A stretch of DNA of 64,000 bases from contig VXAY01004359.1 in assembly GCA_013399855.1 (NCBI GenBank), positions 62,001 to 126,000 on the forward strand. The letters are read 5' to 3'. Positions 13,501-22,950 of the stretch are shown here, one piece after another; positions within the stretch are counted from its first letter, which is position 1, and each line of letters starts with the position of its first letter. The position numbers were made by a program, and so were the translations under genes. The notes under the pieces are model-generated. The model saw only the letters and a program-made list of their open reading frames with translations, ran no database searches and was not told the origin of the DNA. The stretch is from Oxyruncus cristatus. Lineage: Eukaryota; Chordata; Aves; Passeriformes; Cotingidae.

Positions 13501-14660
13501 ACAGTATAGTTTGATTTGAGTTTATATCTCTTACTAAGCACAGAAAAATTTGTAAATGCATAATTAGCATGTCCATTTGACAGCCTACATGATCTGCCGG
13601 TACATCTGAGGAAAAAGATCAAAGCAAAGAATTCATAGACTTGTGCATGCAACTATGAAGTTATTCTATGACGTTTTTCAGTTTAACTACAAATTCTACT
13701 TGTATGTAAAAGTGTCATTTACATTTTTACAGAAGTTCTTCTAAATTAACTTTCATTATTTATTAATTTAATCTGATGATGTCTTATAATTAGAACTGCT
13801 GAGAGATTGACTACAGTATGGCACTTCCCTATAATTAGAACTGCATTGTTCATGATTGTAGAAGTTTTTAATATACTCACTCGCACCTCTGGTGGCTTGA
13901 GGAATGAAAAGGGTGAAAAGAGCTAAAGACACTGAAAATATGATCACATGTACATACACATAACCAGAATTTTTCCCCCCTAAAATGTGAAAGGAATGAA
14001 GAGTTCCAATTGAGAGAAAGTAGAGAGAAGGGATAAGGGCAGAGAAATAACAGAAAAGGATAATGACCTCCAAGTTGAGAAATGGCATCTGAACTTAGGT
14101 AAGCTGTTAAGTTCCATGTAACAAACATATGGACAAATGCATTTTCATGCATAAATGTTTGCATTTGTGTTCTGCACTATGTTACTCTTTGTTTGCTGGC
14201 TTCTTATACATCCCAGGCCCTCTTACACACTGAGCATGAAGGTCCTTTTAACAATGTACAAAGCATTTACAACAGACATGGTACCAGTCACAGAGCCACA
14301 CAGCCTCTGCCTCATTAAAAAATGATAACTAATAAGCAGAGCAACTTATTTACCTAAAAATATTAATCTGTATCTTCAACCAATCTTCCTTTTTTGTTTT
14401 TTTTTTGTAACTCCTGGTCTTATCTCATTTTGAAAGGATATTTACGCTGCTACTTTTCCTTTGACTTAGGATTTGAATACAAAATTTCACAATTTCTATT
14501 GACACGCTTTGGGCTGTTACAATAGGCATTAAAAACATGTTACTTTAAAATTCCAATATGGAAAATAAGGTAATTATGTTTGTTACTATCTAGGAGTTTT
14601 CCCATAGTTATCACAAGTGGTAAATCATTAACACTTGTTAACTGGATTATGTACAAAGAT
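10576..14660. other. Unique AT-rich noncoding DNA
   Basis: Nothing recognisable as an exon, RNA gene or transposon. A 15-bp exact direct repeat, tataattagaactgc, occurs at 13785-13799 and 13830-13844 (45-bp spacing), probably a small local duplication with diverged spacer. Overlapping minus-strand frames at 13768-14164 are unrecognised and phase-conflicting, so they are not called. Confidence 0.55.
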
Positions 14661-14762
14661 GGTTAGATTGTAAGCTCTACAAAACAAGCTGTGCATCAGA
14701 ATATCATGGTGTGCTTATGAACACTGTGACTTTGCACCCCTAAGAGGTAATAATGGTTACAA
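14661..14762 (-). repeat. Ancient amniote short interspersed repeat, minus orientation
   Basis: The phrase gttagattgtaagctct at 14662-14678 is a near-exact match to a phrase I associate with an old SINE-like repeat widespread in turtles, crocodilians and birds; on the other strand it would read as agagcttacaatctaac. A degraded remainder (gcacccctaagaggtaataatgg) sits where the family's 'ggcccc..tagtattatta' end would be. Copies of what appears to be the same family lie at 40500-40600 and 49715-49830. I do not know its database name with certainty. Confidence 0.5.
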
Positions 14763-15109
14763 ATGTACACCAAGAATAGTTTATTTCAAGTGATTTAGAT
14801 GGCAAAAAGTTATTCTGACATGGAAAAGAAACAGTAGTAAAGTGAATGGTAGCTCAGAACTCATTAAATTATACATACAGGTTCCTTGGAGGACTGGTTA
14901 TATAGCTGTGCATTTCAATATAGGAATAATGACAAATGATCATTGTATACCATAATAATCATTATTTTTATTTATAGTAGTATGAATTACCTCCATTTTG
15001 TATTGGAACAACAAAGCTGGTCACTGACTTTCCCCAACATCTCCTTCAGCCGAAGAATGTCAGATGACTCCCTTCTCTTTTAAAAGGAAGAAAAAGCACG
15101 GAGTAAAGG

Positions 15110-15560
15110 TATCATTAAACTATGGCTTTAACTTGATTCCCCTTATTTCATATCTGGCATATTGCATTGGCATCCGAGTTTTTAATGAGCCCAGCTAAGA
15201 CAAAGGAAAGATGTTCTGTTCTCACTGACCTCCCTGGCTACGGCGAATCCCTGAGGTGCAAGGCAGGAGGGCAGGGAGAGCAACTGAAGTTTGTCAAGAA
15301 AGCAAACATGCTGGGATGGCAAAGCAGCAAAACCTTTCACTTTCCAGATGGAGCATTGTTAATATTCTGGATTTGTGGCACTGCGTTATTTTGAAACAAA
15401 TAAAACCAAGTAATAAAAAACGAAGTTCATTTGCCATATGGCTGTTTATTTCTCTGTGCTACAGCTCAGAGATAAGTAATGTACGGTTTCTCAATATGGC
15501 ACATCCACACACTCTCCCCAGGTGCATGCAATATAGCACACCTAGATTAACACAAGCCAA
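15110..15560. other. Candidate conserved noncoding element (composition only)
   Basis: The block is non-repetitive, less AT-skewed than its neighbours and rich in TAAT-core and E-box-like words (tttttaatgagcc, catatggc, cattgttaatatt). That texture is typical of deeply conserved enhancers in gene deserts, but conservation cannot be seen from one genome. The overlapping open frames here could also reflect chance. This is an inference only. Confidence 0.2.
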
Positions 15561-16873
15561 ACTCCTTTTGATTGCATTGAACATGTGGCACCATGGCTTA
15601 AGAGATTTTCTTCTTCAGTTGAAGTATAAGATACATTTGACAGCCAGGAGAGTAAAAAATGCATTTAGGACTGAAAGGAAGACTAAAGGGGGATGAAGCA
15701 TGTGGATGGAAAGGCACAAAAGATAACACACGTGGTTGGTTGTTCAACATTTTCTGTGTGAAATTAGTGCTCAGGAATGATAGGATTCTGACAACCCAAA
15801 CAAAGATTTGTCTAAAGGGATAGTGAAACATGATCAGCAGCATCCCTGGCTCAACATCAGGAGATTTGAGTGGATGCAAATTTCTGGTACCCAGAAAAGC
15901 AGAGAATGACCAGAGAATGATAAGACTTCCATTACACCTTGGGCACTTACAGTTGTGTTCAGGAAGGGAGTGTTGCCTGCGTCACAGGTCTTTCATGGAA
16001 TTGGACAGTAGAATATAAATACCATAAAGACATGTATATATATAAAATATAAACCCCAATATCTAGGTAATGTTAAATCAGTCTCCAGAGCCTTCCTATT
16101 TAGCATGGCCATAGTATGTTGGTCTTCCTGTCCTCTCCTCTCTTATCTCAGCAGTTGTGCCATGAACTTTTTTTAAAAAATAAAAATTTAAGAAATTTGC
16201 TAAAGATCTTTATATCATGAGTTTCTTAATTTTTCTAAATTTTTTAAAGCAACCCTACCAAAGAAATGCCAGTCCTGACACAGCTACCAGCAATTCACAA
16301 GTCTGGAGTATCTGGGTCTATGTGTTTGTTGTAGGAGAGCATAGGTGTGTGTTCTTGTACACTCTCACACAAGGATAAAAGCATGGTTGAGGATGCCAGA
16401 ATGACAGGATTTGTTGTTTTTTCCTTGCAATAGGACAGGTCAAATCTGTCACAGGTAACTTAGACCACCTATTCAACTCCTTTTATTTTCTTTAGTCCTC
16501 ATGTGAGATTTTTGGTCTTCTAGGACATGACTGAATTTTGGAGTAGGAACCCCACACCACTGCATGTAGGCACAGATGCACACTGGGGAAGAGTCCCACT
16601 TCAGTCTCATAGCTCAGTGATCTAAAATTGTGGCAACAAAGAGTTGATGGCTGAGGCTTACCTTGTGCTGAAAAAAGTACTGAGAAGTTGACTCCCAAAG
16701 CAATTATTCCTACACTTGTACACTTTTTCAGAACTGTTCATTTAGCACAGTCATTTAAGAAAATCAATGACTACATATCATTTAAATGACTTTGCAGCCA
16801 ATGAAATCCCAACCAAAGGCCTCTAATAAGGAAATAAGGATATGGTGTCCACAGAAAACCAAAACTATCTTAA

Positions 16874-16914
16874 TTTTTTTTTTTTAATTGAGACCTTTTT
16901 TTTTTTTTTTTTTT
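16874..16914. repeat. Paired poly-T tracts (T12 and T19)
   Basis: Twelve T at 16874-16885 and nineteen T at 16896-16914 are separated by ten bases. They could be the poly-A tail of a decayed minus-strand retroposon or simple slippage. I recognise no retroposon body to the right, so I leave it as simple sequence. Confidence 0.85.
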
Positions 16915-17779
16915 AAATGACATTGAGAACCTCAGAGATCCTACAGTTTTTGCTGTGAAGAAATTTCTGAGTGGGCATCAAGACTAACTTGAGAGGCAAA
17001 AGCACTGTAGATCATCCACCTAAATTCTGAATAAACAGGCAAAACATATCTCCTGGTAGCTCCCTAGTTATTCTGGTGATAGGAACCTTGGTACAAAGCA
17101 CCTACACATGCACTTAATTTTAAACCCAGCAGTAATCCTGATTGAATCAAGTCATCTACCTTTGTGCTTAAAGTAAAGCATGTGCTTAAGTACCTCTTTG
17201 TATAGGGGTCTTAATTACATTACGTGTGTGAGAGAATATGATAATTTTAGTTGGCTTTCCCAAGAGAGCCTTTAGTTAATAAAATAACTAGGTTTAATAC
17301 TCCACAGAGTCGTACAGGAACAGAACTGTGCTCCTCCTCCTGTAGCCTAGCACAGCGTAGACTGTAATTTAATTGTTGGAAGCACAGAAAGTGCTGAAAT
17401 GCTGTATGTCTTAATATTGTACTGCTAGAGCATGTTTGTTTCTATTATGGAATACCTTGGGAAAACCACTGTGCAATACTACCACTAGTTATTCATAATA
17501 GCTTTTGAATTTACTGATGTTCAGTACCAGACTTTAGCTGTTTTACTGGATCAAATAAAGCAGAAAAAGGTTCAATTAACAGGATTTTTTTTTTTAGAAG
17601 AGAAAGAATGAACATAAAACCAAAAATAAAACTCATCTTTCCCACCAGAATCACCTGCTCCAGTGAGGAAAATTCAGCATAATAACAAGTAGACTAAAAT
17701 AAAAGTAGGGAAGATCTGTTTGCAAATAATTTCTTCAATACCCCTTAATATGAATATTCTGTGTTTTCCATTTCTGTGC

Positions 17780-17784
17780 GCAAG
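17780..17784. repeat. Target-site duplication, left copy (gcaag)
   Basis: These five bases directly precede the TGTC start of the LTR and are repeated exactly after its GACA end at 18854-18858. Five-bp duplications are typical of ERVL (class III) integrations. Confidence 0.8.
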
Positions 17785-18410
17785 TGTCATGGGTTAGTTA
17801 TTTGTTCTAAAACTAAACGCAGAATTTCTTTTTCCCTTTTTTTTTTTTTTCCCTGCCTCACGGTGTGTATGTGTGGGTGGGGGTGCTGTTGAATGGGCGA
17901 TTTGGTTTTGTTTTAAGCAGTTATAGTTACACAAAAGAAACGGCTAAACGAATTAGCATTTCCAAAGTGATGGTTGATGGTTGATAGCCGGGAAGGGGGA
18001 AGGCAGTTGAGTGCCTTGGTGGCTGGTTTCTGAGGGAGGGTGTGTGTTTTCGGAGCGGAGAGACGGCTGGTTGCGGAGGCTGAGTGATTTTGGCCGGTGC
18101 GGTTTCTCCTGTTCCTGCCCCTGTTTCTCCCTCACTCCGGCTGCGTTGGATTTCTGCTCGGACTTCATCGGAGAGCAGGCCAATTCTTTGCTCTCCCTTC
18201 TCCAGTTTTTCTGTATCCTGGGAGGACTAAATCAAGGACTGCGGAGAGAGCTGTTGGACTGGCTGAGACGAAGTGAGTTGTTCTTTTCCTCTGGGAAAGA
18301 CCCTTTTCGTTTTTTTTTGTTCTCCCTCTCCCTTGGAGGTGGGGGAGGAAAAGGACCTTTTCTTGGCCCCCCCAGCACAGCGGGGCCTCTGCATGGTAAC
18401 TGCCGGAGCC

Positions 18411-18551
18411 CAACAGCGCCTCCTGTCAGCCAAGAGTGAGCACTGCGGGTCCTGCACCTCCAGCGATCCCACAGCGCCCCCTCCTGACCAAGAGTGAGCA
18501 CTGCGGGTCCTGCACCTTCAGCGATCCAACGGCGCCCCCTGCTGACTGTGG
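18411..18551. repeat. 58-bp minisatellite inside the LTR
   Basis: A GC-rich unit containing caagagtgagcactgcgggt and a cagcg(c)ccccct phrase recurs with a 58-bp period: caagagtgag starts at 18431 and again at 18489, and the cagcgcc-like phrase appears three times (18413, 18472 and, as cggcgcc, 18530). There are about 2.4 copies with a few substitutions. It lies upstream of the AATAAA signal. Copy number may differ between LTR copies. Confidence 0.85.
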
Positions 18552-18702
18552 TTAGAATTGCACCAAGGGCATAGCGGACTGTTCATTGCTAATTGAAAGA
18601 GACTGGTTTTTTTCTTTTTGGGTATAGAGCTATTGTTTGGTTGGGGTTTTGTTTTGTGTTTCTTTTTTTTTGTGTTGTTTTACCAATACACATATATTCT
18701 TT

Positions 18703-18708
18703 AATAAA
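18703..18708 (+). promoter_or_regulatory. Polyadenylation signal AATAAA of the solo LTR
   Basis: The exact hexamer AATAAA occurs about 150 bp before the LTR's 3' end, where the R/U5 boundary signal of a retroviral LTR is expected. It supports plus orientation. Confidence 0.6.
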
Positions 18709-18853
18709 GGGTTGTTATTTTGTTTGTTTCTCCACATTTCCTCAATTAGGGCCTTTTAATTTCGGATTTACAACTGCTCAGAGGGAGGAGTTTTGGTCTT
18801 CCTTACAACCCATCCTCCTTAGCAAAACACTTCTGTCTCACTAAACTGAGACA

Positions 18854-18858
18854 GCAAG
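18854..18858. repeat. Target-site duplication, right copy (gcaag)
   Basis: Exact copy of the bases at 17780-17784, directly after the GACA terminus of the LTR. Confidence 0.8.
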
Positions 18859-20961
18859 TCAGTGTGTAAACTCATCCTGTGAAAGGCATGGCTGTGAGAG
18901 ACAGTGGTGAGCAGGGGAAGAACTGGTAAACTCATTGTAAATCATCAGACATCATTTTCCCCCTTGGCAAAATTGTACAGGTATTGAGGTGTCCATTTAA
19001 ACCTTCAGTTCTCCACAACTTGTCACCAAAATGTTTCCTACAGAATCAGCTAGTCCCAAAGGTGAATATAATACTTTAAGATAGTAGTTTGGGCTGGGCA
19101 ACTGCAGGCAGGTGGAACCCAAGAACCTTAACGCTGCCTGAACCTTAACACTGCAAAATTTACAGTGACAGCTATGGAGTCTGGTGGAGATTTTTCCACT
19201 TTGGTGGGTCTATTTCAAGTGGTTGTATGTGTATAACGTGAGCCTTTGTATAAAGTTACGTTAAGCAATGCAGACCAGAGCTTCTTAAAATTAATTTCCC
19301 ATAATGGTTACTGACAATATCCCACAGACTTCAGAAGGTGCTAACTCCAGTAAGTGTTTTGAAGTAGCTGAAACAAAGCTGATTCATATCAGGTGAGCCT
19401 TTAATCTTCATTTTTCTTCACTGTATTTGTTTGCACCAGGAAGGTTGATTTTGCCTAAATGGCAAAAAACAACAACTTCTGCTACTTTATTAATACATAC
19501 TGTGTTTTTATGTCATAGACAGGTTTCATGCTATATTCGTTTGACAGCATCTCAGTGTGCTTTTGCTTAAAAAATAGTCCTCAGCTAGAAAAAACCAAAA
19601 AAGAACCAAAATATTTTGAATTACCATTAGAAAGATACTAAAATTAAAATAAAATGAAAACAAATAACTAAGCAGGCAGCATTATTTTTTTTGACAGATT
19701 TTTTTTTAGATGGAAAAATGATCTTTTATCTCAAGGTAGAGAATGACATTTTAGCACACTGTTGTAATTTAGGATATGTTGCAATCTAGCATTAAATTTT
19801 ACCAACTAAAGATTAGAAAAAAATTATCCATTAGAGTGTTAACTATAATAGTGGCTCCTGAGAATTTTCTACTCAGTTCTCCATGGGTCTGATGGGTAAA
19901 AGGGATTTATTCAGCTAACTGTTACCTCACACACCCACCTGGAGCAGTTTAGCTCCTTGTGGTCTAACATTACATGCCACCTTTTGGCCATCAGCCTGCC
20001 TGTAGTTCTACAGGAGCAGATATTCCACACATTTCTTATTGCAGTGATTCTTTTGCACCAGTTCATTCTTCTCAGTGAAGGGGGAATGAATTAACAGGAG
20101 TGACATGTTTGCATGGGTTTCCACAGAAAAGCTGGTGACTGTGGGCCCCCACAGGTGTTCAGTGTGAATGAAGGTCTGGGCTGCAGTCCCTTCCCGGACC
20201 GCAGACCGGCAGAGAAATTACTATTTTAATAGCTACATGTTCCTAAGCGTCCTCCCAAAAATGTGGGCAAACAAAGCTGACTTTTTCCAGCATTGTGTTA
20301 ATAGTTGTGCAGGTGTACAAGCCCTCACGTGTGATTTTAGGGGAGAGGTTTGATAAAACGAGCTTTGGTGTTAGTCAGGAAATTGCAGTTAAAAAAGTGA
20401 TTTTCAATAATGTTACTATTTACAGGCTTAACCTTGCTTCCATCTGAGTCAGCAACAGACATCCAATGATTTCAATACTGGAGGCTAAAGCACTCAATAC
20501 CTTTCAAACTATAAGGTCAGAACACAAATTCTTGATGTATAGACCCCCAGCTGGCAAGGGAAAGAGGAGAAGAAACGAAGGTATGCAACATTTATGTTCA
20601 GAAGTTTGAGACCCAAGTTCATCAGCTCAGTTTTCTATCTAAACATGTATAAATTTCAAAGTAATAGAGGAACTAAATTGTCCAAAGTACACATATATTA
20701 ACTTAACTCAGATTAAGTTCAGATACATGTAACAACCAGCACTCTACTTCAATTACTTAAGTAAAGTATTTGAATGTCTTAAATTTAGTCATATGCTTAA
20801 ATCTAATCCAGGCTGCCTCTTTTTAGAAAAGTTTTACGTTTAAAATTTGCCTAAATACTGATTTAGACTCCAGGATTTAAACCTACAGAATAATTTTAAT
20901 TTAGAAAGGACTGATGTAAAAGGGGGATGAAATTATTTCCTCCTTCTGAGGGGAGATTGAA
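18859..20961. other. Unique noncoding DNA
   Basis: No gene is recognised. A 17-bp tandem duplication (unit gaaccttaacgctgcct) is visible at 19123-19154, with one substitution in the second copy. The part around 20160-20345 is somewhat GC-richer and carries a short unrecognised open frame. No RNA gene or transposon is seen. Confidence 0.55.
19123..19154. repeat. 17-bp tandem duplication
   Basis: gaaccttaacgctgc and gaaccttaacactgc follow one another with a 17-bp period and a single difference. This is a small local duplication of no evident function. Confidence 0.75.
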
Positions 20962-22190
20962 AATCATAGACAGAAAGGGACTGATATTCCATGTAACACC
21001 CCACACCATCCTCCCCCTTCTACCTTCACTGTACACAGAAGTTCACTCACTGCCATTCACTTCACAGGAATCAACTAATTTGAAAACTGTTTTTACATCT
21101 CCCCTCAGTTTTCTGATCTTCAGACAAAACAAGCCTAGTCCTCTCAAATTTTGCTTGTAAGACATTTTTCTATAGGTCTTTGATCATCTTTGTCACTTTC
21201 CTGTGGACTGCCTCTGCTTTCTTCACATCTCTCTTTAAATGTAGTAACTTGAACGGGAGTTCAGAGTTTAGGGCTTTACCAGAAGATTGAGAAGATTATT
21301 TGCTGTGATTTAATGTGACACTTCTTTTTATATATGCTAATACTAGCAGTAAAAATTACTGATTTATGCACAGATTATTTTCCTTTATAACCTCAAAATA
21401 ATTTCAGGCAAACCTCCTGTGTAGGCAGCCCTCCCTCATCTTGTATTTGTGCAGAAGTCATGAGTTTGATCGCAAAGAATAAAAATAAGCATAGGACCTT
21501 GGCCTGAGCCTTGTTAAACCATCTCTTATTTTTCCACACTAAGATTCTAATTTGCTAAGACAGTTTTGAATTCTAATCCTACCCCCAAGGGTGCTTGAGA
21601 GTATAATCCACAAAAATTGTTATGCATGCTCAATTCCGCCCTTCATCACTAAAAATGAGTAATAATACAAAACTCAGGACAGGTCGAAGTAAGACTCCTC
21701 TCTTCCTTTTCTGCATTGCTCCAGTTTAACAGAAACCCATTTAGAATTGTTCTTTTTTAAAATTCAGTTTAACAGAAACCCATTTAGAATTGTTCTTTTT
21801 TTAAAATTCAGATTTTTAACTTGACGTGCTTACAGTACTTACCCATTTTGCATTTTCTTGGTTTATTTATGGTAACATCCTTCAAATCATGTCAGAATCA
21901 GATGGTGACTCACAACTACTTCATTCCATGAATCCTGTTACTCTGGCATTGAAGGAAATGTGATTGGTTTGACAGCTCAGTCTGATGTATCTGTCAGTTG
22001 TTACTTATCACTTTTAAATCCTTTGCTTACAGGTAGGTTGAGTATTGCTCCTTATCTATTTGGCCTAGGATTTCTTTATCTGCAATTCTCCCCTGTTTAA
22101 AAATCAGATACTACGTTTGCCCATTTCCTGTATTCTAGGTTTCCAATCATTCTCTCATTTTCCTATCCACCTGTTCTAGAGTATTTCAAC
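20962..22190 (-). mobile_element. Ancient CR1-type LINE fragment (ORF2 3' half and 3' UTR), decayed
   Basis: Read on the minus strand this is a heavily mutated CR1 3' portion. Its 3' terminus is marked by aatcataga..aaagggactg (20962-20982), the decayed 'AATCATAGAA..GGAAGGGACC' phrase of CR1 3' ends. Further in come aaacaagcctagtcctc (from 21125), tgatcatctttgt (21181-21193) with cctgtggactgcctctgc, then ttacttatcac (22001-22011) and ctacgtttgccc (about 22111-22122), in the order and approximate spacing of older amniote CR1 ORF2 (reverse-transcriptase C-terminal part and beyond). All reading frames are broken by stops and indels. The divergence and extra length distinguish it from the younger CR1 ends at 29.0, 30.3 and 44.6 kb. 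A fresh 43-bp duplication lies inside. Subfamily is not assigned; exact left and right ends are approximate. Confidence 0.75.
21722..21808. repeat. Near-identical 43-bp tandem duplication inside the ancient CR1
   Basis: The unit starting cagtttaacagaaaccc occurs at 21722-21764 and again from 21765. The copies are identical apart from one extra T in a T-run of the second copy. Because the host LINE is strongly decayed but the two copies are not, the duplication must be much younger than the LINE, or an assembly artefact. Confidence 0.9.
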
Positions 22191-22309
22191 ACACCGAGAA
22201 ATAATAGGAAAAGTTCATATTTTTCAAAGTAGTCTCTAATTTATTCTTTGCTTATATGAATCTCTTATTTCCTTGTGCTGGACAACTGGGTTTTTTTGGT
22301 GTTTTTTTT
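22191..22309. other. Unique sequence leading to T-rich gap edge
   Basis: A short unique stretch ends in T-runs (tttttttggtgttttttttt) directly before the assembly gap. It may be the diverged continuation of the ancient CR1, which I can no longer follow here. Confidence 0.4.
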
Positions 22310-22321
22310 NNNNNNNNNNNN
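22310..22321. other. Assembly gap (12 N)
   Basis: Twelve undetermined bases sit inside T-rich simple sequence. The flanks (T10 on the left, T5 then GGTTT repeats on the right) suggest a simple-sequence collapse, so the true length is unknown. Confidence 0.98.
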
Positions 22322-22326
22322 TTTTT

Positions 22327-22374
22327 GGTTTGGTTTGGTTTGGTTTGGTTTGGTTTTTTTATTTTTTTTTTTTT
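22327..22374. repeat. (GGTTT)n repeat followed by poly-T
   Basis: Six GGTTT units (22327-22356) follow the gap, then T-runs broken by single A. The reverse form (AAACC, three units) occurs at 60302-60316. Such runs are common slippage products next to T-rich tracts. Confidence 0.9.
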
Positions 22375-22843
22375 ATTATTTGTGAATAATAGAGCATAAC
22401 TCTCGTGGGAATTTCAACATCATCTTTTAATGAGTCCATCAGTTAATATGGAGACTAATGGGTGATTCTATTAGGCAGAATCAAAATTAGCAGAATCTAT
22501 CCAAAATACATCCCAATAATTCAGCTGAAGACATGAGGTTTACTGTCATTTTTTTCCTATCAACATCAGTTCTATCTTTCAAACCATCCTGTCAGCTGGT
22601 TAAAAACAGATTTGTGCATTTGATCTTCCTGTTTTGTTGGTGTACAAAACAAAAAAGATACTTTGCATTTCAAAGAAGACAGCTTATTGCTGAAGCCTGG
22701 TACTGGGGCACAGTAATAGAACACCAGTTCAACATGTTCACAGTACATCAGTTTGCAAATGCATTGCAAATGTGAGCACTTACTCAGGTGAGCCCATTTG
22801 CTCCCATAATTGAGATCACATGCTTACAGTATGGGCACACATG

Positions 22844-22867
22844 TATATAAATATATATATTTATATA
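22844..22867. other. Perfect 24-bp A/T-only palindrome
   Basis: tatataaatata (22844-22855) is followed directly by its reverse complement tatatttatata (22856-22867). A/T palindromes of this length can extrude as cruciforms and are often length-unstable, but they arise easily in TA-rich microsatellite-like DNA. Confidence 0.85.
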
Positions 22868-22926
22868 TAAAATAATTTGCATACTTCTAAATACTGAGCA
22901 CTTCAAAAATAAAATTAGCAAGAAGA

Positions 22927-22950
22927 TGAAACAGCTTGAAAGCTGTTTCA
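22927..22950. other. Inverted repeat, 11-bp perfect stem
   Basis: tgaaacagctt (22927-22937) and aagctgtttca (22940-22950) are exact reverse complements separated by the two bases ga. With only two spacer bases it is a near-palindrome rather than a normal hairpin. Function is unknown. Confidence 0.85.

Larger units (their letters stand above)
14763..17779. other. Unique DNA, partly possible conserved noncoding sequence
   Basis: No gene is recognised. The part from about 15110 to 15560 has a higher-complexity composition than its surroundings and is listed separately as a candidate noncoding element. Overlapping frames at 15167-15394 and 15256-15696 (plus) are in different phases over the same DNA and neither product is recognisable. 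Two poly-T tracts at 16874-16914 are listed below. Confidence 0.5.
17785..18853 (+). mobile_element. Solo LTR of an avian endogenous retrovirus (probably ERVL type)
   Basis: The element is 1069 bp, starts TGTCATGGG, ends ACTGAGACA, and is flanked by identical 5-bp target-site duplications (gcaag at 17780-17784 and 18854-18858). The TG..CA ends, the 5-bp duplication and the GAGACA terminus fit bird ERVL-type LTRs. A polyadenylation signal AATAAA lies at 18703-18708, about 150 bp before the end, which sets the plus orientation. The middle is GC-rich and keeps many CpGs, unlike the AT-rich surroundings, suggesting a fairly young insertion. A 58-bp minisatellite sits inside (18411-18551). No gag, pol or env sequence flanks it, so it is a solo LTR left by recombination between the two LTRs of a provirus. 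The open frames inside (for example 18011-18439) are shadows in GC-rich DNA, not genes. The exact family name is not certain. Confidence 0.88.

Noticed and set aside
18011..18501. Cluster of open frames on both strands
   Set aside because: They all lie in the GC-rich interior and minisatellite of the solo LTR, where stop codons are rare. They are shadows, not genes.
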